Shown here piece by piece: positions 13,343 to 25,456 of a stretch of 64,000 nucleotides of DNA. The stretch is taken from assembly GCF_026151205.1 (NCBI RefSeq), contig NC_087083.1, forward strand, positions 11,344,944 to 11,408,943, in the 5' to 3' direction. The first letter of the stretch is position 1, and every line of letters begins with the position of its first letter. A program made the position numbers and the translations under genes. The notes beneath the pieces are model-generated. The model had not been told where the DNA came from and ran no database searches. It was given only the letters and a program-made list of their open reading frames with translations. This stretch comes from Bolinopsis microptera (Eukaryota > Ctenophora > Tentaculata > Lobata > Bolinopsidae).

Positions 13343-14035
13343 ATTTTTCAGAATTTGGCCACCAAATGTTTTTAAAGGCCTAACTCAAAATTCCACTCCA
13401 AAACTTAAGGTCGAAATGCGATTCTACGTTGATTCTGAAAATTTCATGAAAACATTTTGAAACCCTATTGAGTTCTATTGTTTTGAGCGAAATCAGTTTC
13501 GCGAATATCGCAAACTGATATAATTAATAATATGCATATGGGCAATTTTGTTCATTTTTTGCGAATATTTGAACACAGAATCCACAGTTAGGTAGATATT
13601 GAGCTGATAATCATAGAGAATGTGTAGTTTAGACTTAACTTTTATATAAAGTTAGTTTCATTCAAAAATATTGATATTTTACCAATTTATTGGCCAAAAT
13701 CGATCAAATTTGGTGCATATGGTTGTTAGCTCATAACTCAATCATTTTTTGTCCAATCTTGACGAAAATTCATATACGAGTTCAAGAGACCACTAGCTAC
13801 AAATAAAGAACATAAAGTCTGGGTTTTGAGCATGTTAAGATGATTTGGCATAACTGGGCATAATTTGGACCAAATATGGGCGTGGCTGTCCCGCAGGCAC
13901 TGGTGGGCACCCGGAGTCCGGAACCCCCTCAAAAGTTCGGTCACCGGCCTTAGTTTGTTGGTCAATTGCTATCTCGGAATCAAATTTCACAAGAAAATTA
14001 GGGTGAACCCCCCCCCCCCCCCCCCCCCCCCCCTT
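13343..14035 (+). mobile_element. poly-C-ended interspersed repeat, copy 1
   Basis: About 690 bp, homologous along most of its length to the reverse complement of 55,305-56,069. Its right half is homologous to 56,599-56,967. Shared blocks include CTCATAACTCA, CACTAGCTACAA, GGGCGTGGCTG-type text, CCCCCTCAAAA and a terminal GGTGAACCC that runs into 26 consecutive C (14,008-14,033). No open reading frame spans it, so it is presumably non-autonomous. Superfamily unknown: neither terminal inverted repeats nor a target-site duplication could be fixed. Confidence 0.75.
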
Positions 14036-14422
14036 AAATTGTTTATACTTTACAGACTTCATACCTTGGAGTTTTTTGTAATACACATTACTGTCTAGCT
14101 ACTTACTTACTTGGTTACCAGTTATATAGCCAAATCCAGATTTAGCGCGTCCATTTCTTTTCACTCATTAAATGGGGCTTAAAATGCACAATGTAAACAA
14201 ACAAAATCCCGATTTACCCTGAAGTCTGAACCCCGATTTTGGATGTTTCCTTTCCCCAAACTCCATGTTAAAATAAAACAGGGTTTTAAATCGGTTACTT
14301 AGTTAGATAATGAAAGATCATAAACAATTAGCAGGTGGAATGATTAAACTGTACGTAAAAATACGGTCCAAGGAGTCTGAGTATTACACACGTGATGCCC
14401 ATATAAGGAGATAGAAACCTAC

Positions 14423-17400
14423 CTTAGAGTGATGAGAAGAGCCGGTTAGGTTGCTGGTCCAGCTACTTTCACTATCCTGACTTGGTAGGTGGTGACCGCC
14501 TCCTCGTGACCTGAGTAAGATGATGTTACACACATGGTGCCCATATAAGGAGATAATTGTATTACACTGTTCAGGCTCAGCGATTTTGTTCTTATCTCGA
14601 ATATCAATAAGCTTGAAGACTTTTAAGTAGTCAAAAATGAATATGTGGTTTTGTGAAGGTAAATTATTTGAAATGCAGCAACTGCAGTTCATGACAAGTT
14701 CAACTATGAATAATTATAAACTATGAATAATTGAAAACCTCTCAATACTGAGCTTTCTCTTAATATGATATAGCACGTTGTTCTAAAAGTTAACTTCGAA
14801 TATTGCCCTTTTTTTCAACATCAAGAGAAAAATAAAAAAGGAATTTTTTTTATTTTTCACTTCATTTCACTTCAATCACTTCAATCAACAAATTAAGAGA
14901 TAAAACAGTGGTTTTATTAGTTACCCTGCCCGTGCTAGAGAGTCGAACTTGAGAAGGTTGTTTGGATGGGTTGTGTTGCTCCCCGGGGAACTCTCCAAAT
15001 CAGACACAATTGCTGAAAAAGCAAAATTACAGCTCTGAAAATCAATCTCAAATATCAAACACAAGGAAATGTTTTCATTCGACACCGTTTTATCAACAAC
15101 ACACATTGACAAACAGCTAAATGAAACGCAGACAGATATATCTCAAATATAAAACACAAGGAATTGTTTTCATTCGACGCCGTTTTATCAACAACACACA
15201 TTGAAAAACAGCCAAGTGGAACGCAGACAGATATATCTAAAATATAAAACACAAGGAATTGTTTTATAACGCGCCGAATATTAATTGACATACACTGAGA
15301 GACAGCCAGATGGAACCTAGACAGATAAATCTCCTCCAGCGACCCTGACACAGACCCCGAAGTGTTCATGAAGGAACCAGTAGTGGAGCTGAAGAAGGAG
15401 CACCAGTTGATACAGCCTCTGTTTTTAGCAGAGGGGTTGTTAGAGATACTGCTGGCACTGCTGGAAGTCATACTTTGTGTGGAACGTGTACTCGACATGG
15501 GTCCTTTGGAAACAACTTAGAATGGCATACAAATCCACATTTTTAATAAAGTATAACAAATCGCAATGCATTGAAATTTTACTCAGAAGCAAACAAGAAA
15601 TGCGGCCGCTTTTATTTTGTCCTTTTAGCGATCAAAAACGTTAAAACTTTAGGATTCGGTTTTAAAACTGGGGCTACCAAAATAAAAACCACAACAAGCA
15701 CTATTAATTTCCTGTAGCATCAATACAAGGACTAACTGATTTAAAAACGTTAGATGATTAGACTAACTATTTAGATGATTAGACTAAGGGTTGATTTTAG
15801 GGTTAAGTAGAGATTTTTAGTTTACCATCAAAACCATAAACCCCAAATGACGTGGTTATTTTTAAGCGAGCGAAATAATAGAAGTCTCGTGAACGAACTG
15901 CTTTCAAAGCGATGAGAACTTTTAAGCAGGGAGCACTGTTATCATTAATGGAGATCAGGGCACTGTTATCTATCAAATCTAATCTTATCTTATCTATCTG
16001 TCTTTATGAAAACGCGATAACTGCATCAGAAATTAGCACTCAGATATAACAATTGAAAACGCGTTAAAAGCATTATCTAAGGGTCACGAATATCGGAGCA
16101 ACCATGTGATAAGTTAGTAAATCTATTTTATAATGGCACAGCTCTTTCTAGTATAGAGAAAGGGAGACAAAATAATATATTAATGAACATATTGCAGGTA
16201 AGTCTGCTCGCACTTAGGGTTAAAGCGTTATCTTTCTGTGTCCATATAAGAGAGAATCTTAATAAGAGAACACAAATATCAAACACAAGGAATTGTTTTA
16301 CAAAACACCATTTCAAAACACCATTTACAAAACACCATTTCAACAATAAATAAATTTAAATTGGCATCTAATTCGATTAAAGAGGGTCAGAGGGTTACAT
16401 CTATCAACATCCGTATAACTTTAAGAGATCTCTTATACGGACACTAACCCAGTAACTGTAATAAGAGAACTGTGCAGGACTATCATAACTGCTAGCACTC
16501 AGTTTTATAGAGCTTTGTTCCGTTATGGTATAATTTGAAAACTGCAAAATGCCACTTATAATACACGAATATACCCTCGCTCGTTGTCAGACTCACACTC
16601 TGTTGATAGCTCTTTAGGGAGATTTGTGGTGGACTCTCACGGTTATTTAGTTGAGTGTGTCCGACTTGTCCTAGCAGCTTAAGCTGGATGTGACAAGTTT
16701 GCTCCCTGAACAAAACAGAAAATACCCTCTCAATCTACTAGAGTACTAGCGTTAAGGTGGCAGAGTGTATAATTTGTATAGATTGTATGTTTCACAGATT
16801 TAAGATCTATCCGGAGAATTGCATATAATGCAAATGAATTTAGTGCCCCCTTGTGCTTTGATCACAGCTAAAGTGGCTCAGTACGGGTTGCACTTATATG
16901 ATTTTGGAAACTGTTAATGGGGACGAGATTTCATTACCACAGGCACGTGTCCTTCGTGAAGACTAAAACAGGGGGATATTGCAATTAAGCAGTTAGGCTA
17001 ATGGTTTTATTTTAAGTAGTGTCTGATAATGTACCACTCTACCAGTAGTTCCTTCACTTCAGTTATCCTCTTTCGTAAATGTCTTAGAATTGTTTCAAAA
17101 TTATTCATATTGTAGTTAGAGGTCGTTCACATATTACTATTACTATTACTATTAGGTAATCAATGCAGTGGAGGGATGGGGTTTCTAAATGGTTACGCTA
17201 CGCTGGTAACCATTTACTTTTAGCTATTAAATCAATAACACAATAGCTATGCGTAAAACTGATTACGGAGGGGGATACAAATTTATCAAAAAGTGATTAT
17301 GTAATAATATGTGAATTCTGAATGATCCCTAAGCCTAATTTAATTAAACTCACCCTCAGCGCCCAGCTTCAGATCGTCTTCCGCTGAAAAATAATTGTTT

Positions 17401-19158
17401 GAAAACCTGCTTCATCTCCAAAATTAGGTAGTGCACCATCGACAGTGAGCCGCGCGTGCTGACTGTAGGATGGTTTTTAGCGCTAATTTCGGCCAGCACA
17501 AAATTTGTGAAACAAATGCAATACATATTTGGCAACCTTCCCTCAATCCAATCATATTCATAACAAAAATTGGTAAGCTGACTCATAGACTTACAAAAAA
17601 ATTTTCGAAAAAGTTGGAGCATATAAAATCATCAAACAATATGTTACAGCTCAAACTAGAAGTAGACTCAAAACAACAGTTTTGCTCAATTTTCATCATT
17701 ATATCAACTCCGACATCCACCAAGTTAAAAAAAATGTTTCTTGAGTCCAATTAGAAGGAAGAAGGTCTTTACAAATTTTTAAAATTATCCCATTTCAGAA
17801 ACCGAAGATATGACGGAATAATACAACGAAAATCAATGAATTTCGTCAAATTTGAAATTACGCTACTTTTACGCTCCAAAAGCGGAGCGTAATTAAATAT
17901 GGCATTTAGGTATCACTTACGAGTCATTCCAAAAAGGTATGAAAAATTTGCTGTTGTAAAAGAGCTCACAGTCTTTAGAAAACAATTTACAAAAATGTTG
18001 AAAATTTTATCGTGCACCTCCTACCAAAAAATAAATCTGTGATCAAAATAACAAACTTAGAATGGCATATAAATCAAAATTCTTAATAATCTTAATAATC
18101 TTAATAATTACAAATCAAAACATATTTAAATTGTACTCAGAGGCAAAAGATAAAATTATACTCAGTGGCAAAAAATGAAATTTAACTCACAACTGCGCGC
18201 ACATAGAACCAAGCCTTCTGTTTCAGAGTCACTGGTCCCCAGCCCACTACTCGGCTTCATGAACACACTCCTGCTCATATCAGTTAGCATAATTATTGAA
18301 TAGTTAATTAGCCTGATTGCGTGAAATTAGGTAATTCGCAATTCGAAACGGTTAAAATTGCGTTTTCTCTAAAATTTGAAAAGAAGCTGTGAAAAGAAAT
18401 GCAGAATAAAAGGAATCCAATAAATAAAATATTTTCAAGAAATATACCGCAAATATTAAATGAATTATTAAGTTCGAATTGGCTGTGAATATAAAATGCA
18501 GAAAAAAAGGAGTGTTACTGTTATATTATACAGTATAGTTGAACTATATAAATATCTTCAAGAAATATCGCGAATATGAATAAATGAACAAGGATACGGG
18601 ATTTATTATATCTCCCTAAAAGGCACACTCATTAAATTGCACACGCATTGTAACATCCTTAGTTTTTGTTATAAGGAAATTGGTTTTGGGGTAAGGGGAC
18701 AAGCCTAGCATTCCACGGAAACGAGTAAAATGGAGATGGCGGGATTATGATGTATATTTAAAATAATTATTACTACCAAACCTGTCCATCCAGTCTGACA
18801 CGTTGATATCGTTATTGTCTACAGACTGTGCTCGCCTAGTGGAAAGGTAATTATATAATAATTAAATGATAATAATAAATTGTGGAAAATATGTAAGATG
18901 ATATAAAATACATATTCTTTAAAAAATAGTAAACCGGGGGAGAATCACAAAATATTTTCTTGTGTTTGAAACTTAAAAAGAGTGGTTTACCAGACAGTGT
19001 CACACTGTTGAAGAGACGAAGAAGTGCTGCTGCTCCTGCGGATTATGTGCCCTGAAGGGTGTCTTTGTCCCAGGGACAATCTTCTTGAGATCATGTTGGA
19101 CCTCAGGGAGAAGATCATAGTCCGGTGGAGATAGATCTGATAGAGATAAAGACAGATC
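14423..19158 (-). CDS. spliced serine-rich protein (partial gene model)
   Basis: I assemble five minus-strand exons. A is 19158-18991, B is 18270-18191, C is 17383-17354, E is 15012-14925 and F is 14510-14423. Each has an AG acceptor and a GT donor (GTAAAC, GTGAGT, GTGAGT, GTAAC, GTAGG). Phases agree at every junction (2, 1, 1, 2, out 0). C is a 30-nt symmetric micro-exon (EDDLKLGAE). E and F are both 88 nt. The product is Ser/Gly-rich and probably disordered: RRLSLG, RRSSSTSSS, SDSETEG, SDLESSPGSN, SQDSESSW. RRLSLG and RRSSS resemble basophilic-kinase sites (inference). Exon A is also open in another frame, ending in SSTV then stop. Both ends of the gene are missing. A serine-rich frame at 15,320-15,498 (MSSTRSTQSM...) may be an alternative first exon. 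No family is recognised. Confidence 0.5.
15045..15340. repeat. three-copy tandem duplication, about 95 bp
   Basis: Two close copies and one diverged copy of a unit containing AACACAAGGAATTGTTTT and ACGCAGACAGATATATCT. It lies in the intron between proposed exons C and E of the minus-strand serine-rich gene, and it produces the repeated frame at 15,055-15,300. A fragment of the same text (CAAACACAAGGAATTG) recurs at about 16,274. Confidence 0.8.
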
Positions 19159-21660
19159 CTGTGAAGATATACTGTTTATATAGTGTTTTTAGCTGTTTTG
19201 CCGTTTTGGGGGTGTTTAGCAGTATAAATTGTAGATTACTCATTTTTCCTTAAAAGCTAGAACAAATCTTAATCCCCAAATTGAACGCTCATACCTTTTA
19301 CTTGAGGAACTGTAACTGTTGAAATGTTATTGAGAAGGAGAAGGTGACGGACGCGTAGTGGGTATTTTATAATACCCTATCCACGGATGACATTTTTTCA
19401 TCTACAAGACGATTTGTTGTTTTTAGGTTGTTTTTACTTATTTCTCAGAAGAATTTAAAAAGCGAATATGCAAGATTGGGACCATGGTTTGTCAGCAATA
19501 AAGTATAAACGGCACGGCTATGAAAATTGTAGAAATTAAAATAAAATGACTATATATGGGCAAAGAAACTACCTCAGATAAAATATGCCATTAAAAAACC
19601 GTTCATATTTTAATTTTAAAGATTAAACGATTGAAATTCTTTTCTCCTCAAATTCCTGCAGAGCGGCGAATCCGGAGTCAAACGAAATAATTATCGTGTG
19701 ACTTTCGAAATTAATTAAGACGTCGTTTTTTTGCGTGTTTTTTGTTGTGGTTAAAATTTAAATCTGAAATCATTTCGCTATTTATATTTAAATTCATGAC
19801 GTACTAAATTGTGTTAGTGCAACTACAAGTAGTATATAATTATATATACAAGTAGCGCAATGCGATGTTTCTGGCCAGTATGGTAATAAAATAAATACCG
19901 GTAAACGATTAAAAAGAATTCGAATATTTAGTAATTCAAACAATCTTCAATCCAATTTTCAATATCGTACCATTTTCTGCTCTATAGAAATATTTTGAAA
20001 ATTGTGTAGAATAATTGAAAGTCTGTTTTCGCATTATTAAGTTCGTATTTTGTAAATTGAAAAGTTTCGTTTGACACAACTTTTGCCGTGTTTTTTGTAA
20101 CCAACGATAATGATCAATAAACATAAGGAAAGCATGTAAGGTAAGAACGTAAGGTGACAATTCAATGCCAATATAGAGCTATGATAAACGTTCAAATTTA
20201 AAAGCTACTAAATTTCCAAATTAATTTGTGGTCTAATATCACGCACTATAATTATAAAGTAAAAACACTCACGAACGTCACGGCCCCACCTCATCAAATA
20301 GATTATAATAATTCCGTTATTTGGGAGTTGGGACAACATTATTACGGTAAAATAGCATTTGCTGTATTACCTTGCGGTAAACTTATATTAAAGTATTAAC
20401 ATGTGAATATTGTATCCAGTTAATACCACGACACAACGATCCAAGTAAAACTTCAATAAAAGGGACCAATTGTCCATGACACCCTGACAAATGGCACATT
20501 TTGTTATAAATGGCACATTTTGTTATGGTATTCAGCACAAAGGGACTGCTCGTCACCACGAGAGGTAGTTTCAGACAGATATAGATTCAATTGAATCTAT
20601 TTTAGGAGTTAGCGCTCCACTAAACATGGCTTCACCAAGACCAAATCAGGACACCACAACAACAAAAAACAGCACTCAAACACAAATAATAATAACTCCA
20701 GTCGCTTAAAAAAACCTCTCTCGACACGATGCACTTCGCTATTATATCGCTCAGAGATTCATACAGCTAGCTGTAGATCCAGCTAGGCTGAGGGATGCGC
20801 TAGTGTGTATTAGACCTAATAAGGAGCCATGTGGGGTGCCCCTATTGTCAGGGGCCGGAGGTTTTTATTAAGTTGTTCCGACTGTCGAGCAAATAAAAAA
20901 TGAACGAATGTTCTACCCAAATATGTAAGGTATGTAAATATGTGAGGTATGTAAATATGTGAGGTATGTTGGTGATATTGGTGTCGGTGGGAGGTATGCT
21001 TATACGGGCATTGCTCGTGTACTGTGGTGAATATTGGGCTATAGTGCTTATACTTCACAAGATTTGCGGTATATTGTGCACAATTCTTTAATATTGGACA
21101 CGTGATTAATGCCGTATCGTTGGACTTATGAGATTATTAAAAGTAGTCGGTGTGGTCCCCGTGCCCCGTCGCACCGAGACAATGATATTGATATGTGATT
21201 GCAATGGAACCGGTGTGTGTGTGCTAGCTACACTTGCAAACTCAATAACCTTTCAAATGTTATAAAAATATGCTTGCTTATAGTTATTGCTTAATAATTA
21301 ATATGACTCATAAGATGTATCATTATTTTATTTATCAAAAAATTATGGTTTAAGTTCAAAGTAAAGGTTATCGAATTTTTGATTTCTCAGGTAGAAGATA
21401 ATTTGCAGCGTAGCAAAGGAAAAGGGTTGATGGTGAAGATGCAGCAATGCACGGCACCGATGGTAAAGAAAGTAAAGGATCTATTGTGAATCCCTCAGGA
21501 GAGCAGAGGACTCCTTGCCCCAAAGTCCACCCAGTGGAATGATGAGGATATCTCGATAGAGGCCTTAATGAGGAACTGTATTAGTGTAACCTGTAGGAAT
21601 GCCTCAAAGAGGGTTATGTTCGTGTAGGAATACCTTGTGCGAACACACTTTAGTAAAGTA
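19159..21660. other. intergenic sequence, no gene recognised
   Basis: AT-rich sequence with short frames only. A perfect 20-bp palindrome ATAGATTCAATTGAATCTAT is at 20,580-20,599. A short tandem of TATGTAAATATGTGAGG lies near 20,931-20,965. Nothing supports an exon chain here, although the 5' end of the minus-strand serine-rich gene could lie in this interval. Confidence 0.5.
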
Positions 21661-21677
21661 GTACCTTGACCAAAGAC

Positions 21678-23339
21678 CATCAGATCCACTAAGCACTACC
21701 TTCACCATCAGATCCACTAAGCACTACCTTTACCATGAACCATCAGATCCACTAAGCACTACCTTTACCATCAGATCCACTAAGCACTACCTTAACCATC
21801 AGATCCACTAAGAACTATCTTCAGCATCAGATCCACTAAGCACTACCTTCAGCATCAGATCCACTAAGCACTACCTTCACCATCAGATCCACTAAGCACT
21901 ACCTTTACCATGAACCATCAGATCCACTAAGCACTACCTTAACCATCAGATCCACTAAGCACTATCTTCAGCATCAGATCCACTAATCACTACATTCACC
22001 ATCCGATCCACTAAGCACTACCTTCACCATCAGATCCACTAAGCACTACCTTTACCATGAACCATCAGATCCACTAAGCACTACATTCACCATCAGATCC
22101 ACTAAGCACTACTTTCACCATCAGATCCACTAATCACTACATTCACCATCCGATCCACTAAGCACTACCTTCACTATCAGATCCATTAAGCACTACCTTC
22201 AGCATCAGATCCACTAAGCACTACATTCACCATCAGATTAACTAAGCACTACCTTCATCATCAGATCCACTAAGCACTACCTTCACCATCAGATCCACTA
22301 AACACTACATTCACCATCAGATCCACTAATCACTACATTCACCATCCGATCCACTAAGCACTACCTTCACTATCAGATCCATTAAGCACTACCTTCAGCA
22401 TCAGATCCACTAAGCACTACATTCACCATCAGATTAACTAAGCACTACCTTCATCATCAGATCCACTAAGCACTACCTTCACCATCAGATTAACTAAGCA
22501 CTACATTCAGCATCAGATCCACTAAGCACTACATTCACCATCAGATCCACTAAGCACTACCTTCACCATCAGATCCACTAAACACTACCTTCACCATCAG
22601 ATCCACTAAGCACTACCTTCACCATCAGATCCACTAAGCACTACCTTTACCGTGAACCATCAGATCCACTAAGCACTACCTTTACCATCAGATCCACTAA
22701 GCACTACCTTAACCATCAGATCCACTAAGCACTATCTTCAGCATCAGATCCACTAAGCACTACCTTCACCATCAGATCCACTAAACACTACCTTCACCAT
22801 CAGATCCACTAAGCACTACCTTCACCATCAGATCCATTAAGCACTACCTTCAGCATCAGATCCACTAAGCACTACATTCACCATCAGATTAACTAAGCAC
22901 TACCTTCACCATCAGATCCACTAAGCACTACATTCACCATCAGATCCACTAAGCACTACCTTCACCATCAGATCCACTAAACACTACATTCACCATCAGA
23001 TCCACTAAGCACTACCTTCACCATCAGATCCACTAAACACTACCTTCACCATCAGATCCACTAAGCACTACCTTCACCATCAGATCCACTAAACACTACC
23101 TTCAGCATCAGATCCACTAAGCACTACATTCATCATCAGATCCACTAAGCACTACCTTCACCATCAGATCCACTAAACACTACCTTCACCATCAGATCCA
23201 CTAAGCACTACCTTCACCATCAGATCCACTAAACACTACCTTCAGCATCAGATCCACTAAGCACTACCTTCAGCATCAGATCCACTAAGCACTACCTTCA
23301 CCATCAGATCCACTAAGCACTACCTTCACCATCAGATCC
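21678..23339. repeat. 28-bp minisatellite
   Basis: About 59 tandem copies of a unit beginning ATCAGATCCACTAAGC and ending ACTACCTTCACC. Variants: CCTTTACCATGAACC (longer units), CAGCATC for CACCATC, AAACACT for AAGCACT, GATTAACTAAG. Blocks of several variant units recur in the same order, indicating block duplication within the array. Confidence 0.97.
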
Positions 23340-23783
23340 TTCTGATAATTGGCCGCACCGTTTCCAGGTAACGATGTGCCTGCAGAAAATATGGAATTAG
23401 AAGGAATATGAAATATCTGGTGCATTTGTAATTAGTGCGGACACACACCGGAGAAAGGTTTCACTTAGGGGCCTGAAAAGGTTACGAACGAATAGAAGCA
23501 TTACTGATTACGCAACCAGCGAAATGACTATACTCACTGTCGCCACTGACTACTGTCGACACTGTGTAGTGTGTAAGACAGGGTAATATTGCAAAGTAAT
23601 CAGTAGAGTCTACACATTTAGACAGCAGTCTAGCACACCAGGAGGGTACCACCAGTAATATGCGATTATACTGACCACTTCCGTAGCAATTCTTACAAGC
23701 AATGCAATCTGTATGTCATTAAAAGATTAAAGTTAAACCGCGAATAACTCAGATTGCAGTTCAGCGCTAAACATAAAACTTTA

Positions 23784-23911
23784 TGGATGTGGATTCTGGA
23801 GGGCAGGTGAAGCGTATTTGTTCAATCAGCTTCTACATTTGACTAATTAAACCCTAGAATCCCTGTAACGAGTTAAAAAAGTGCTTCACCTCCCTCCAGA
23901 ATCCACATCTA
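23784..23911. repeat. inverted repeat (30-bp arms)
   Basis: GGATGTGGATTCTGGAGGG near 23,784 is matched in inverse by CCCTCCAGAATCCACATCT ending at 23,911. The arms continue into GGTGAAGC / GCTTCACC. The loop is about 70 bp. A related half-copy occurs near 40,760 (CCCCCAGAATCTACATCT). It looks like a small fold-back or MITE remnant. Confidence 0.7.
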
Positions 23912-25400
23912 CCTTATCGGACCTTATTTGGACGGACATTACATGAACGGACATAATTATGAACGGACATTAATATGATTATGAACGTTCAAAGGCATTC
24001 AAAACCATCAAAAATCCGAATTTTTTTCAATTTTTTTAAAAGCCATTCTGTGATCGCTTAAAACATCATGTAAACTCGCAAAATGAAACCTTGAATTGAA
24101 GACAATTTTGTCTATTTCATATACGTTACAAGCCTTAACTACCTTATCGGTCATAATTATCACGGATATTACTTTCACGCTGAAGACCATAGCGTGAATA
24201 ATTAAGTACATGAAAATAATGTCTGTAGCATTTTAAGGTTTGTGAATAATAAAGTCCGGTAATTATTTCCATTAACTTTAGTGTGTGTGTCCCTTCATAT
24301 GCGTAGATATGTGTAGCCGATAACTATATTAATTTATTGAAATACTAGGACAAATATAATCACTCCTCAGTCACATTCTAGAGTTCAGAAAAAGAGTTAA
24401 ACACTTATTAAAAAATCACCAAACATTTTCACAATTATTTGGACATTTTTGGGCGGTCATGAGCGTGAATAATTATGTCCGTGAAAAATTTGGTCCGTGA
24501 AAATCTCGTCTGTGACAATTATGTCCAATAAGGCCATGGATGGATAATATAAAACCAATGATCTGTCAATCCTCACAGTTCGAATACGATTTATTCGTTG
24601 GTATTTTGTAGGGAAAGGAGAGGGTTTATGTTATAAAAGCAAGAATAGCTCATATATTGTGGTCCTGGCGCCATGGAGGGATAATATAAAACCATACTTC
24701 GTCGCTCCTCACTGCTCGACTACGATAGTATTTATTTTGTTGCTGGATATTTATTTTGTGTGAGTTATGTCTACTTCTTACACGTTACAAGCTTCTATTC
24801 AGTCAGCACGTACGGAAAATAAGTTAGATCATATTCCAGAGGGGGGAGGGGGTTTCAACTTCATGCTCAGGAGTTGTTATTTAGTAGCTTGGCATTTATC
24901 TGTGCGTGGTTGCTTTACCCTGGGCAGTATTTAGTGTGTATTTAAAAGATAAACCACGAGAGTTGTGCTGAGCCAGTAGCCTGTTAGCGTGTTTACACAC
25001 ACGGCTGAGCTTATTTGTGACCTTTCCCTCGCTAAGTGCATTCAAGGCGGTAAAAAACAAGACCATTATTGTAATTAAAACGTTACAGGTGTGACTAGCG
25101 CACGCAACGGCCACGGGAAAGTTTATTAGGCTGTCAGTGTTCAAATCTGCTCTCATAAAAATGGGCCAAGGCATCTACTTAAATTAATTCTCTAAAAGGA
25201 AATTTAGAAATTATCAAATTATCGATGGACTCCTTTTTCGGATAATGGTGCCGACAGAACAATGATCAGTACAAACATCTTAAAATTCCGTTGGAGGACT
25301 CTATAAAACAGTTCTTTTGTTGGCCGATATCAGAAACTTGATTTATGTGATAGTGCTATATTTTCTCAGTTTGATAGAGGCACACGATTTTTGAAAATTT
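23912..25400. other. intergenic sequence with GGACAT repeats and a duplicated TATA-like segment
   Basis: 23,912-24,533 is bounded by CCTTATCGGACC on the left and the inverse of CCTTATTGGACA on the right. It is filled with GAACGGACAT / GTCCGTGAAAA motifs, suggesting a degraded DNA transposon; no target-site duplication is seen. CCATGGA(T/G)GGATAATATAAAACCA occurs at 24,534 and 24,671. A 55-codon frame (24,767-24,934) follows the second copy. The 92-codon minus frame at 24,896-25,174 has no domain. Confidence 0.45.
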
Positions 25401-25456
25401 CTTCTATTTTAATATTTGCTTGATTGAAACCTTTATTGCGTCAGAATACATGTACA

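Noticed and set aside
15320-15498. Serine-rich minus frame MSSTRSTQSM as a confirmed exon of the 14-19 kb gene
   Set aside because: The start is plausible and the composition fits, but no convincing donor or phase match to the next exon was found. It is mentioned only as a possible alternative exon.
16492-16713. Minus frame EQTCHIQLKLLGQVGHTQL after a good acceptor
   Set aside because: Acceptor phase would fit exon A, but the available donor (phase 0) does not fit exons C or E, so it was left out of the model.
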